Positions 45,116 through 56,327 of a DNA stretch of 64,000 nucleotides are shown here, piece by piece; position 1 is the first letter of the stretch; every line of letters starts with the position of its first letter. The position numbers and the translations under genes were made by a program. The notes under the pieces are model-generated. The model ran no database searches, had not been told where the DNA came from, and was given only the letters and a program-made list of their open reading frames with translations. Source of the stretch: Ancistrus triradiatus (lineage: Eukaryota; Chordata; Actinopteri; Siluriformes; Loricariidae); the NCBI GenBank assembly GCA_025084515.1, contig JAJAGP010000357.1:41001-105000 (forward strand), in the 5' to 3' direction.

Positions 45116-45921
45116 GAATGGGGGCGGTTGCAACATTGCATATTCTACCAGTTAGGAATGAGCTACAGTGCTGATAATTCATACAGCACATGCTCAGTTG
45201 GTCCGTCCTCATTCCTGGAGGAAAACAGCCACATATGACTATTACTTATGCAAAAACTGCTTTTCATGATGGAAAAAGTTATTTTTTTTAATGATCAGTT
45301 TGTCATACAATCTCAACTGTTTGCTTGAAGCATTATGATGTTGTAACGGGCATAGCTTGCATGTGTCAAAGCTATTGTGTACAGCTAGCATAGCAAGTTT
45401 TATCATGGCTGCCAGTGTAGGGACAATGTTGTCCCTTATGACAACGTTAATGTAAAATCTCACATTTACATTAATTATAACATTGTGAATTGTATTGATT
45501 GGTGTAGAATACTTTTCAGTAATCACCTAAAAACTGCAGGCGATCTATTTTATGGTTATTCTAATCCAGTAATCTATCACAAAGGTTTACAGAAGGATTA
45601 AATTTCAGTGTCTAGTTTATAGTTTAATGGCTTGTAATAATTAAACTAAAACCATGGTTGGTGTTTTCATTTTAGCAATTTTGGCCTTTTATACAGCCAA
45701 ATTCAAGTAAAATAAGGGCAAAATGATATTAAAGAATGATTTTCTTACATTTTAATGAATATACGTACATTTGACTACGTCTTTTCAAGTGTAAATTGTA
45801 ACTGTATTATCATATGTACATGTGTTACAGCAATGTGGGTGGGATGCTGATAGATGTGGTTTTACTGGATTAGAATGTTGTCTTTCTAATACAAACAGTC
45901 TCTGAAAAACTGAAGGAGATT

Positions 45922-45972
<51 letters not shown>

Positions 45973-46012
45973 TTTATATTTTAAATCGTAGCATAACATT
46001 CTTTGACCACTT
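45116..46012. other. AT-rich DNA, nothing recognised apart from a microsatellite
   Basis: Separates two internal pieces of element B and may be a later insertion or unrelated DNA. Confidence 0.4.
45924..45971. repeat. (AT)n microsatellite
   Basis: Perfect AT run of about 24 units. Confidence 0.95.
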
Positions 46013-46125
46013 ACCTTAACATACAATTGGGCAACATCCTTAAAACAAAGCTTATTTTATAATAAAATGTTGAATATCTCCTGTAATCTATTGAATTATG
46101 TATTGAAAGTGAAATTGACTGGGAA
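46013..46125 (+). mobile_element. Element B internal fragment
   Basis: 'cttattttataataaaatgt' and 'attatgtattgaaagtgaaa' match the right interior of element B (compare 52932 and 55205). Confidence 0.5.
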
Positions 46126-46439
46126 GTTGTGGCACCACTGTTGGGCACTGCCAAGCTACCAATGCCCTGAACCCTCCATTTCTTGGATTGTCCTTTAAGA
46201 CAGTATCAGTTATATGGTGTTTTGGATGAGAGAGTCAGTTAAATATTGTTCAAATGGTTAAAATAGTTTATGCATTCTAACAGCGGGAAACATTCGAAAG
46301 TTGTGAAAACAGTTTAGTCTCAGTTGTTAGTGTTTCTTCGACAGTAAAGCACAAACTTTGGGTAAGAATGTACGTGTTTAAGTAACAGCTAAAACAGTTC
46401 TTGCTAGTGCACTCTGCTTTTGGACCTTTTGAGTATGTT

Positions 46440-46960
46440 TCTGGGTTGCCACTTTGATCCACCTTCGCAGGTTCAGCTTCGTCTATTTGAGAGTTAGAAA
46501 GCCAGGCTGCGCATCCTATAGGCAGCGCAACACCCACTTAAAGAGCAAAGGGTGAGTGCTTTCAGTTACGCAACCATCCCTCAGACGCCGACAACACTCC
46601 TGCTGTTTATCAACTCCTAAAGAGAGCTGGAAGACAGAGGTGGAGGAAAAAAAAAACACGATGCTGAAGGGGGCGAAAAACAGGACGGAGAAAATTGAAA
46701 CTTGTAAAAACTTTGCGATAGAGAGAAAGCCCTGACCCCGGAGCACTCTCGTCGGAGCGGAGACATTGCTGTAATCAATACGTGCTCAGGGGAGAGCAAG
46801 CGGGCCACGGACCTTTCGTTCCCCGCCATGCCGCAAATAATGCCAGACGCTGGTTTGTTATTTTCCAGACGGCGAGAGAACAAGCAGGCAGGCTGCGGAG
46901 CGTGCAGGTGCCTCGTTTTGGGAATACTTCACAGCTATAAAACAAACAGAGTAAAAAAAA
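46440..46960. promoter_or_regulatory. Candidate conserved non-coding element
   Basis: Repeat-free, CpG-containing ('ctctcgtcggagcggagac', 'agacggcgagagaac'). On the plus strand an ATG at 46828 in good context ('ccgccatgc') opens a 47-codon frame with 'GCGACRC', but no domain can be claimed. Regulatory reading preferred. Confidence 0.3.
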
Positions 46961-47171
46961 AAAGTGAGTGATAAACAATCATGCGGCATACATTACTGAT
47001 GTGCTGTAGGCAGTATGCTTGAGAAGACGGAGATGTTCATAGCACTCTATTTGCTAAGGCATCATGGATGAATGAAAACTGTCTGTACTATTTAAATAGA
47101 AGGAACAATTCTAGGCGTGTATCTGTATTGAATAATTAATAATAAGGAGTAATTAATAACTAATTGAATAA
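46961..47171. other. Unique DNA, nothing recognised
   Basis: AT-rich spacer. Confidence 0.4.
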
Positions 47172-47580
47172 CACTCACCGATCACTTTATTAGATACATG
47201 TCATTGATTCTACACTGTGTCCATTTTATCAGTTCCACCTACCATATAGATGCACTTTGTAGTTCTACAATTACAGACTGTAGTCCAATTGTTTCTCTAC
47301 ATACTTTTAGTCCTCTACTCTGTTTCTAATGGTCAGGACCCCCACAGATCAGGTACTATTTGGGTGGTGGATCATTCTCATCACTGGTACGATTGGATCA
47401 GACACAGCACTGCTGCTGGAGCTTTTAAACACCCCAGTGTCATTGCTGGACTGAAAATGGTGAACCAACTGAAAATATGCAGCCACCAGCATTCTGTGAG
47501 CACTGATGAAGGATTGCAGGACGGCTAATTAGGGCTGGGAGGTTTTGTTTGTTTGTTTATTTAATGTTGCTCTAACGTTA

Positions 47581-47583
<3 letters not shown>

Positions 47584-47625
<42 letters not shown>
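47584..47625. repeat. (AT)n microsatellite
   Basis: Perfect AT run of about 21 units. Confidence 0.95.
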
Positions 47626-47628
<3 letters not shown>

Positions 47629-47629
47629 G

Positions 47630-47815
47630 ATCAGGGGCCAATTTGGGATAATCATTAATCTAATGCATGTCTTTGGACTGTGGGAGGAAACCGAAGTATC
47701 CGGAGTAAGCCCATGCAAACATGGGGAGGACATGCAGGCTCCACACACAAAGGGCCCAGGCCGCTCCACCTTGGCATCGAACCCAGGACCTTCTTGCTGG
47801 GAAGCAAGAATGTAT
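47630..47815 (-). repeat. Dispersed repeat 'D'
   Basis: Minus strand: 'ggtcctgggttcgatgcc' (B-box-like), 'gcatgtcctccccatgtttg', 'gtttcctcccacagtccaaa' and 'gacatgcattag'. Confidence 0.75.
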
Positions 47816-47849
47816 GTTCCATGTAATGAATACCATTTATAAGACATTC

Positions 47850-48113
47850 ATTGTCTTATCTGCTTAATCCTGTCCAGGGTTGCGAGAAAGTTGGTGCCTA
47901 GCTGACTACACAGGGCACATGGCAGGAACAACCCTAGACAGGGCGCCAATCCATCGTAGGACACGCATATTTATACACTGGCACACTAAGGGCATTTTGG
48001 AAACACCAATTAACCTTATGCATGTCTTTGGAATGTGGGAGGACACTGGAGTATCCGGAGTAAACCCATGTGGACATGGGGAGGACATGCAGACTCCAAC
48101 CCAGAAACAGTGA
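47850..48113 (-). repeat. Dispersed repeat 'D', second copy
   Basis: Same orientation as the previous copy: 'gcatgtcctccccatgtcca', 'gggtttactccggatactcc', then the 3' part 'ggattggcgccctgtctagg' and 'caaccctggacaggatta'. Retains more of the 3' body than most copies. Confidence 0.7.
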
Positions 48114-48732
48114 AACAAAAACAGCCTCTCCATGCACACAAGACAAACACAAACATCTTCAGCAGGCAAACACATGGAAAAGCAAGATTTTCTACTGAAA
48201 TGACTGTTTTTTTTACTTTATTTATTATGACTGCTTTTGAATTGAATTTAGAAGTTATTAGTAATAAAAATAAATTCCCATGTATTTAATTAGTTTTGGT
48301 GTCTCATGATGTAATATCATTATCGTATTGATAGCGGAAAATATCGTGATATGAATTTTAGCTCACATCGCCCACCCCTATGACTAACGCAAACTGTGTA
48401 ACAATAGACTTTACATCTATAAGGTAGAGCAATAAAGTAGATGTGTCTAATGGAGTGCAGTGTGTTTAAAGACTCCAGCAGCACTGTTGTGTCTGATCCA
48501 CTCGTACCAGCACAACACACACTATCACTGCAGTGCTGAGAATGAGCCACCACCCTAATAGTACCTAATGTGCTGGTCCTGTGGGGGTCCTGCCATTAGA
48601 GAACAGAGTAAAGGGGGAGAATAAAGAATACAGGGAAACACATGGACTCCAGTCTGTAATTGTAGAACTACTAAGTGCAACTATGGGGTAAGTGGAACTG
48701 ATAAAATGAACAAGGAGGTGTATATCAGTGTA

Positions 48733-49566
48733 ATATTTTTTTTCATGTAGTCACTATGTCTCAAATAATTCTTACATAAGAGCCTATTTCTCAAGACCAC
48801 GTAAATGCCTCAGAACCTTAAATCCATGAAACCAATATAAGCCATAAACGTGTGGTATTTGGATTGTGTAGATTTATTCAGTGACACAATCATCTAATAC
48901 GCGATAATGTGCGCACTCCCTCCAGGCTGGCTGAGAAGAGTAAGCTGACTACTTGACACATTTGATGAAGGTTGCATCAGACTCGTGTTCCAAGGGAGGA
49001 TTGCAGGTCGATCTGCAACTGCCCTGCAGCTACATGTGTGATACAGAGAGCATCAGGTGTGTAAAAGCCTGATCTGTGTGTGGAAATGTTTTACGTTCAG
49101 GCAAACGCCAGCTACTTAAATTCCTGGCTATCTGAATTCCAGCTATAACACGAGGTATTTTTAAAAGCCTTACCTGTTATAATGGCTGTGATCTGGAAAA
49201 ATAGCAGTAGAATTTCATGTTTTAAATTGGACTGTTGATTCTGAGGTAATTGGTGTTTTGGGGGGAAAAACCCCCAGCTATGAACGTGGTGGTACACATG
49301 AGGAATAAGACCTTTTGCTTGGTAGATTAGTGATCCTCACATAAGACAGGAGTGCAAAATCAGAAAGTCTTGTCATTTCCGGGGTGTTCATACTTGGCAG
49401 GCTTGGCTCGAATGCATGCCATCCGAAAACTTGGTGAGTACCAAACAAGCCAGACCTTGAACCCCTGAACAGGTGGCTCTCGGTGTGTCCAAACAAACTC
49501 TGGATTGATACATGAACGTAGCACAGAACATAGACATACAAACAAAAACCAAACATAGTGTGTAAC
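48733..49566. other. Unique DNA, no gene seen
   Basis: Frames of 60-90 codons on the minus strand at 49278-49576 overlap each other in three frames and have no domain. Confidence 0.4.
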
Positions 49567-49918
49567 TATCAAACAAATGGAATTGTGGTTAAAGAAGTTG
49601 TATTTGTGTTTTCATTCCAAAGGACAGAATAACTCGAGCGTAAACAGTCTTCCTCGTTATAAGAGTACAACCATCCCCTAGAAGCAGGCATTCTTTTTTG
49701 TGCAAAAAACGCAGGAGGTCCTGGTGGTGTTTTTGATTCCGTCAAACAAATGGAATTGTGGTTTATTAATTATTAAGTGTATTTGATTTTTCATTCCAAA
49801 AGGACCGACTACTCGGCGTAAAAAGTTCTTCTCGTTATAAGAGGTACAACATTCCCCTAGCAGCAGGCATCTTTGTGAGCCAAACGCGGAGGTCCCTGGT
49901 GGTGTTTTGATTCGTTAG
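49567..49918. repeat. Imperfect tandem duplication, about 175-bp unit
   Basis: Unit 1 (49567-49741) and unit 2 (49742-49918) both run 'caaacaaatggaattgtggt' ... 'cattccaaa' ... 'ctcgttataag' ... 'gcaggcat' ... 'ctggtggtgtttt'. Differences are mostly one-base insertions and deletions in homopolymers rather than substitutions. Confidence 0.8.
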
Positions 49919-50174
49919 ACACTTTTAACCTTTTATTTTATTTATTTTATTTTATTATTTTTTTTGCAAGTAACTCGTGTGTGTTGTGTGTTGTCCATGA
50001 CTTCGGCTGCTTATTTGTACCCCAAGCTGTAAAATGGTGTTTGTAGGTTGAGGCCTGTTCCTATTGTTAAATAGTACTTCCTTTTCCACCTTTATTTGTC
50101 CACCCCACTACCTTGCCTAAACTATAAATATATCAACTGGTTGTGAACATTCACTCATTACGTTCCCTTGTCTG

Positions 50175-50870
50175 ATCCTCCATGTTGTTCGTAATACTGT
50201 TCCAAATGCACTTTTTGGCTTTTGTCAAACATCCCATGAGCAGAGGAGGAGTTGTTGAGTTAAGAGTTAAAGTCCGTCGTTTGTGTATTTTTGTCTTCCC
50301 TATTACTACGAGGACAGAATGTTCCTTACAATGATCGGGAAAAACCCTTGAATCTTGACTTGAAAAAAGGAGGCTTTTTTTTTTCCTCACTTTTTTGTTT
50401 TTTTTTTTACAAAAACAAACAACTGTTATTTGAAAATCCAAAAGAACCAATAAACTTGCTTTATGTTACTGAGTTTAAGATTATGGTTAGGGGTTAGGTG
50501 TAAGGTCTGGCAGTCATTAGCTGCAGTTTAATCACGGACTCATTCATGCCAGCCTCAAGTATAATAAAGAATGTGTTTGGTGGTGTGTCCTGTCCTCTAG
50601 GTGGTTGCTTTGTTTGTTACATTACTTGCTCACCTGTGGACGGGTTTGGTGTGATTTTAGAGAAATTTTGGATTGAGAGTTACTCATGTACATGGTAGCG
50701 GTTCCACTTGTGTTTTTTTTTTTTCTCTGTTGCATTTTACACTATCGTTTGCACACGGATTTGTTGTGGAAGGACCCCTTTATTTACATTACAGTAGCCT
50801 TAAAAAGACTACTTTGACTAGGGCAGTGTCCTATCAAACTTGGTTGTTTTCACCAATGTAACTGCAAAGT
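50175..50870. repeat. Dispersed repeats 'F' and 'E' region
   Basis: 50175-50240 ('ttgttcgtaatactgttcca', 'ttttggcttttgtcaaacat') and 50740-50850 ('cgtttgcacacgga', 'ttacattacagtagccttaa') flank the E repeat at 50309-50590. Both F pieces reappear in the same order at 56870-57150 without E between them. Confidence 0.45.
50309..50590. repeat. Dispersed repeat 'E', copy 2
   Basis: Colinear with 8843-9090 (shared 'cttgacttga', 'tcctcac', 'ccaaaagaacca', 'gttactgag', 'cattagctgc'). Confidence 0.5.
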
Positions 50871-51840
50871 CCCTCACCAGTTTGTGTTGCTACCATGAGA
50901 ACTTGCCACCTTGTCTGGATTTTGCTGAAAACAAACGATGGGTTTTTGACCAAGAAATCAAGAGCAAGAACATATCAGCATTAATCATTGTAGTGTAAAC
51001 AGCAACAGGTTATGTGAACATGTTGCCTATTACAGTTTCAGTCTTTGAGCTCTACTTTAAATAAGAGCAAGATCCAAAAACTATGACAAAACCTTGCCGA
51101 TCCATAAGGAGCGTATTCATGTGGATAAGGAGGTTATGATTAGATATGGGCAGCTGAATGATAGCCAGCTGGTTTACCATACATGGTTAGAAATTAATTA
51201 AGTCCAACTGAATTCAAATAAAACCAAAAAGTCAAAGTAAGAAAAGAATAGTAAGAAGGCTGCACAATAAACTCTTAAGTTACCTTCTGCTGACTTGGTG
51301 TCACTAAAACATGGTGGTGTTTTCAGTCATCTCTGACAGAATAATGCTGTTCTTCAAGCAGTTAAAAACTCTGCAGTTTTCCAGACTGAGAATAATTTCA
51401 TGTTTCATCAGATGATTCATGAGATACGTGTAGTCGGTTTTGACAACTACTACCTTAAGGCTTTTCTTGCACTGGGAAATGTTGTTGTTTACTTTAGTGA
51501 AGTAAAGCCATACTTTAGACCTCTGCTACATGTTTACACTCTGCGATGCTCCAAGGATGGTATAAGATACTGGTGTATGGGCTTTTTTTCTGGAAGACCT
51601 AATGATCCTTTACCTCTCCTTTTTTCTTGCCTGTAATTTTTAAAAAGTTGTAATGATCGTAATGCTATGTTTTTTCCTTATAGTATCGAAAATAAGCCCT
51701 AAACCCTTTGGACACTTTTTTTGGTACTGCCTTTTGGGTATCGAGTTTCAGCAGCCAACCCTGATAAACATTAATTGTCAACCAAAGTTTGGGAGGTGGA
51801 AGGTGAAGAGGACCTCATCACCATCAATCAATTCAGATGT
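50871..51840. other. Unique DNA, no gene seen
   Basis: Frames of about 75 codons at 51400-51874 have no domain. No repeat recognised. Confidence 0.4.
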
Positions 51841-52267
51841 ACAGTACTGTGCAAAAGTCTTAGGTCACCATTAGATTTGTTGTTTTAATTATGGTATAAT
51901 GACCATATATAATTATAATTATTTCTCAGTCTTTTCTGTAAGATACATACAGGAAATACGTACTCAGAATGGGAAAAAAAAAAGCAAACATCAGGCAAAA
52001 GTCAGTATTCAGTGTAACCTCCCTGAAAGTGGTTTCTTGGCTGCCACCCTTTCATAGAAGACCATTCCTGATCAAGCTACTTCTGACAGTAGAAGTGTCA
52101 ACTTGGCATGTAGCCTATGGAAGCCGTTTTTAATACTGCATACAACTTTCCTGTGTTTTCTGGTTGTATTCTAATAAAGAGACTTAGAAATAATTATAAT
52201 GGTCATAATAGCATTGCTAAAACAATGGTATATCTAATATTGGTGGGCTAAGACTTTTAGTACTGTA
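51841..52267 (-). mobile_element. Tc1-del, copy d (reverse)
   Basis: Ends 'acagtactgtgcaaaagtct' and 'gggctaagacttttagtact' plus 'gta'. Interior reversed as in copy b ('cctgatcaagctacttctga', 'gtgtcaacttggcatg'). Confidence 0.72.
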
Positions 52268-52298
52268 TATGAGGAATAAACTTTGTCGGCTAACATTC

Positions 52299-52525
52299 AA
52301 ATGTCAAGTCAGATTTATTTCTCAGGCTGGGCTTTTTACAATGGAGCATTGTCTCAAAGCAGCTTTACACTTTTATATTATCTTCTTATATCTAAGGACA
52401 ATCCCAAACTGAGCAAGCCTGGGGCGACAGTGGAAAAACTCCCTAAACGTTATAAGGAAGAAACCTTGGGCGGACCAAGACTCTAGAGGGACCCGACCTC
52501 CTTGGGTGGTCTAGATGTTATGTGA
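52299..52525 (+). repeat. Dispersed fish repeat 'R'
   Basis: 'gtcaagtcagatttatttct', 'acaatggagcattgtctcaa', 'agcagctttacac', 'gaagaaaccttgggcggacc' and 'cctccttgggtggtctagat'. Same order as 62532-62752. Confidence 0.75.
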
Positions 52526-52606
52526 AAGTTATCTATGTAGTAAGTTTGTAGTAGTAGTTAAGATAAACAGAAGGTACATAAATATTAACAGAAAGAATGT
52601 ATTTTA

Positions 52607-53330
52607 TAGTGGTATCTCAGTTACAATTGTTGATTTGTTCCAGGAGGCTCGTTGAGTACAGAGCACATTTTTCCCCATAAGGAAGAGTGTAAATTGAATG
52701 AATCCGTTCCAGACCCCAAGAAAATCCAGACTGTATAAGGCATTATATGCATTAATAGAGTTGTATTGTTCAGGTGCTCCCTGATTTATGATGATGTGTT
52801 TTGGCAAATCCATCACAAGTTAAATGTATCATGAACTGATGAGTTTAATATAGTCTGTGATGTATCATCATGGAGCCTGTACATTAGTGCTTGCATTAAC
52901 CTACAGTTGTCCAAAATCATTAACACCAAGTTTATTTTATAATAAAGTATTGAAAAACCACATAATTTAGTGAGTAATGGATTGAAAGTGAAAAGTAAAA
53001 GCAAAACACTTCTTCTATTGATGAACTCCGGGCACTAGCATAGCTGCTAAGCTAACTGCAGCCTGTGTTCTAGAGGATTCCTTTCGGCTGGCTTTTATAA
53101 CTAACCTTTTTAGGACCCATGAAGACTTGTTTGCTCTAAGGTTGCAGTACTGTAGATGTAAACATGATGAAAAACATGATGAATGCAGCGGAGATGTTCT
53201 CCAAGCAAGGGCTGCTGTCAAACTGAATCGTGAATTGAGTCATGAATCGTGAATCAGGTGTTGAAACGAGTTGTGTGGCTCGACTCATTCAAGTTTAAGC
53301 AAGTGAGCGGAGTACGGAGACGCGTTTTTC
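52607..53330 (+). mobile_element. Composite TIR element 'B', copy 2
   Basis: Left end 'tagtggtatctcagttaca', then 'aatccgttccagaccccaag', 'gcattatatgcattaataga', 'caggtgctccctgatttatg' and 'gagtaatggattgaaagtga'. The right end is eroded beyond 'caagtttaagcaagtgagc'. Confidence 0.65.
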
Positions 53331-53699
53331 TGCACTTCCTGCACTTTAGCAGGTTCTCCGTTACAATCCATTGTGAAATTGTTCTTTACAAATGGTTTCT
53401 CGTGTGGTTTCAGGCTACAAATATGGAGATTGTAAAAATTCTGGCTTAATTATCTCGTAAGCTACATGAACGTACATCCAGGATTATCTGGCAACACTGC
53501 TGCTTTTATCGTGACCGTCTTACCCATGTACGTGATGTGCGTAGACTGAATGCACCATGGAAATGGGTTTAAACAATGCAGTAATGAAGTGGTCTGGGTA
53601 TATATGTAGAGCATTACTGCATTTGCAGTCCAAACCCAGTCTGCATTAGTAAATTCAAACCTGCTATCATTAGATGCATATTAATATGCAAGCTATCAT
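53331..53699. other. Unique DNA, nothing recognised
   Basis: No repeat or coding signal. Confidence 0.4.
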
Positions 53700-53784
53700 T
53701 ACTTTTTCATTTATCAGTGTCAAGAATATTGAGTACAATTAGAGCGACGGGCTAATCTAAGAAGTGTATTGGATTCCTCGAGGG

Positions 53785-53857
<73 letters not shown>

Positions 53858-54530
53858 TTGGTCCTGTCACCTCAATGGCTCTGGCGCTTTGCCGACAAAG
53901 ACAAATCCAAAATTAAGTGCTGGAGAAATAAAGACTTCTGTCTATTGAAGTGTTCCACTTGCATTGAGCTTAATGTTGCCTACTCATTTTATTGGATTTC
54001 CTTTTGTTCTGTCTCTCATACATACACACACACACAGCCACAGCCACGTACACACCCTCCCGCACACTCGATTTGTGGCCTGGTTGAAGTGGCTTAGTGA
54101 GAAAGGGCCTCTCATCCTGGCTGATGGTGAGCGAAACAGCGACAACACTGTAATGGCCTCTTGACTCCTTTGTCTGGCTGAGCTGAATTTAAAAACGCAC
54201 CCAAGATGGGTATTATTGCCATTTATTCTGTCGCCGTGCGAGTTTTACCCAGCTGAGTGCTTTATATTATTTTTGGTATTCATACAGATAAATACATTTA
54301 TCTTAAGAGAGTTTATTGTGAGGACATTGCACTTGAACACACTCGAGCATGTGTTTGCTCACACACACACACTCGAAATGCCATACAGGCACGATTCCCA
54401 TATGGCTATGCTTCATAAAGCTGAAACACATAGGACGACTGCAGGCCTGGCTCATTGATGCAGCCCACGTAGCTTCGAACCAGCTTATTGCGTCCGTAAA
54501 CAAACACTGCGAGGAATCGCTCACATAATC
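53700..54530. promoter_or_regulatory. Candidate conserved non-coding element around a microsatellite
   Basis: Outside the dinucleotide run the sequence is repeat-free and GC-balanced ('gcctctcatcctggctgatg', 'gacaacactgtaatggcctc', 'gaatttaaaaacgcaccca'). No frame with similarity. Confidence 0.3.
53789..53857. repeat. Compound (GT)n-(GA)n microsatellite
   Basis: About 21 GT units (53789-53831) pass directly into about 13 GA units (53831-53857). Confidence 0.95.
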
Positions 54531-54895
54531 TGTTACTACATTAACATTTTAACATATGTTACATAGCTTGAATCTTTCATGGACCTTCCATAAGAGAGAA
54601 CTATATCCTTGGGGGCACCCAAATAATGTTAATGCTATCGTATTAGTAATGACAGAAATCAGTCTGCTTTGAGCAGTCAGCATCACCGTGAGCAGTTTTC
54701 CCATTCACTGCTTTCGATTGCTAGATGAATTGTGTGTCTTTAAATTAAGTAGGATAATAATATAAGCTCAGTGTTGCACTGTTTTGCTCTGAGAAAGCGA
54801 GTGAGAAAGTAAGGTACAGAGTGAACAAAACTGAAGACGTAGCATACATAATATGGAGCATTGAGCCGTAGGTGTATTCATTTTAAGTTTATATA
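54531..54895. other. Unique DNA, nothing recognised
   Basis: No repeat or coding signal. Confidence 0.4.
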
Positions 54896-55811
54896 CAGTG
54901 GAACCTCGGTTCTCGTTGTTAATTCCTTCCAGAAGGCTTGTCGAGTACCAAGCAAATTTTGCCCATAAGGAATAATGCAAATTGAGTGAATCCGTTCCAG
55001 ACCCCCAGAAAATCCACACTGTATAAGGCATTATATGCATTAATGGAGTTGTGTTGTACAGGTGCTCCCTGATTTATGATGGGGATACGTTCTGGCAAAT
55101 TCATCATAAGTTAAACTACTCAGGAACTGTGGAGTTCTATCATAATGGAGCAGACCTTATTGTTGAAAGCATTAACCTACAGTTGACTAAAATCATTAAA
55201 ACAACTTATTTTATAATAGTGTTAAAATCTCATCTAATTTAGTGAGTAATGGATTGAAAGTGAAAAGCAAAATGCTTACTCTTGGTGAACTCTGAGCTCT
55301 TGCATAGATGCTAATGCTAACTGCAACCTGTGTTCTGGAGGACTCGGGTCCTGTGTCCCTTTCGGTTTGGCTCAAATGCCTAACTTTTTTAGGACCAATG
55401 GAGTCTTATTTGCATTAAGAATACAGTACTGTAGATGTGAAAATAAAGATTAATATGATACAAATAGCGGAGATCTTCTCTTCTCGAACCTTACAAGTGT
55501 AAGAAAGTGCGCCAAGTACCGAGCAAACGATGAGAGCCGAGACACAATTTTTCTTGTCAAAATGTGCTGCGAACCGAATTCCACGAGTTCTGAGGTGGTC
55601 CATTTACAGCATTTAGCAGACGCCCTTATCCAGAGCGACTTACAATTGATACAGTCTTACAATCCAAGCAATTGTGGGTTAAGGGCCTTGCTCAAGGACC
55701 CAACAGTGGCAGCTTGGCAGAGATGGGATTTGAACCCTGGACCTTCTGGTCCATAGTCCAGTACCTTACCCACTAGGCTACCACAGTCCCACCAGAACCG
55801 AGATACCACTA
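54896..55811 (+). mobile_element. Composite TIR element 'B', copy 3, SINE in its right end
   Basis: Left end 'cagtggaacctcggttctcg' preceded by TA (54894-54895); right end 'cagaaccgagataccacta' followed by TA (55812-55813). The interior matches B1 and B2. A SINE (55600-55792) splits the right inverted repeat between 'gttctgaggtggtc' and 'accagaaccgag'. Best-preserved B copy. Confidence 0.78.
55600..55792 (-). repeat. Full-length tRNA-derived SINE
   Basis: Minus strand: 'gtggtagcctagtgggtaag', 'ggttcaaatcccatc' (B box), 'cttgagcaaggcccttaacc', 'gtaagtcgctctggataagg' and 'gcgtctgctaaatgctgtaa'. All parts present. Confidence 0.88.
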
Positions 55812-55874
55812 TATATGCAAATGCAAACCATTTGCAGCATGAGTCTTTAACAGACTCTGTTTAAACTGACACAT

Positions 55875-56327
55875 ACAGTACTGTGCACAAGTCTTAGGCC
55901 ACCATTAGATTAGATATACCATTGTATTAGCAATGGATACTGTATGCAGTATAAAAAAAACATTAAAAACCCAGCTTCTATAGGCTACGGTGACAAGTAT
56001 TTAGTGTGACCTTCCCTTACACGTGAGAATGGCAGAATCGTGTGGCTTCATTGGAATACCAAGGTGACCATTTGTACAGTCCGAAGAAGCTTGATCAGAA
56101 ATTGTCCTTTTGGAAGGGCAGCAGCCAAGGAAACAGTTTTCAGAAGGGGAACAGGATGAAAAGACTAAGATATGTTAAAGCTCAAAGGTTGGGATGAAGA
56201 TCAGTAGCAAATATTATGGAGTGACGAATCCAAGTTTGAAATTGTCGGGACCAATTGTCGACACTTATTTATGGTCATTATACCAACAAATTTAATTTCG
56301 TCCTAATATCTTTGCACAGCACTGTAC
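55875..56327 (+). mobile_element. Tc1-del, copy e
   Basis: Left TIR 'acagtactgtgcacaagtct' and right 'atctttgcacagcactgta'. At 56212-56252 'attatggagtgacgaatcca' and 'agtttgaaat' preserve the DNA of the LWSDESKFE motif around the first Tc1 catalytic Asp; the deletion starts right after it, as in copy c. Confidence 0.75.

Larger units (their letters stand above)
47530..48380. mobile_element. hAT-type MITE nested in the palindromic element
   Basis: Ends 'tagggctgggagg' and 'catcgcccacccct' plus 'a' are inverted repeats; the right side has 'atatcgtgatatgaatttta'. Flanks 'cggctaat' (47522-47529) and 'tgactaac' (48381-48388) agree at 5 of 8 bases. It contains an (AT)n run and two copies of repeat D. 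Confidence 0.6.
47172..48732. mobile_element. Long palindromic element split by an insertion
   Basis: The left arm (47172-47529: 'cactcaccgatcactttatt', 'cactttgtagttctacaatt', 'ttgggtggtggatcattctc', 'gatcagacacagcactgctg') and the right arm (48381-48732: 'gcagcactgttgtgtctgat', 'ctgtaattgtagaactac', 'aaggaggtgtatatcagtg') are inverted copies. I recognise a foldback-like repeat frequent in teleosts. An 851-bp element sits near its centre. No coding capacity. Confidence 0.75.

Noticed and set aside
46828..46971. Frame with 'GCGACRC' resembling the start of a CXXC zinc finger
   Set aside because: Only one cysteine group is present, the spacing is wrong (C-G-A-C-R-C), and nothing follows that would complete the finger.
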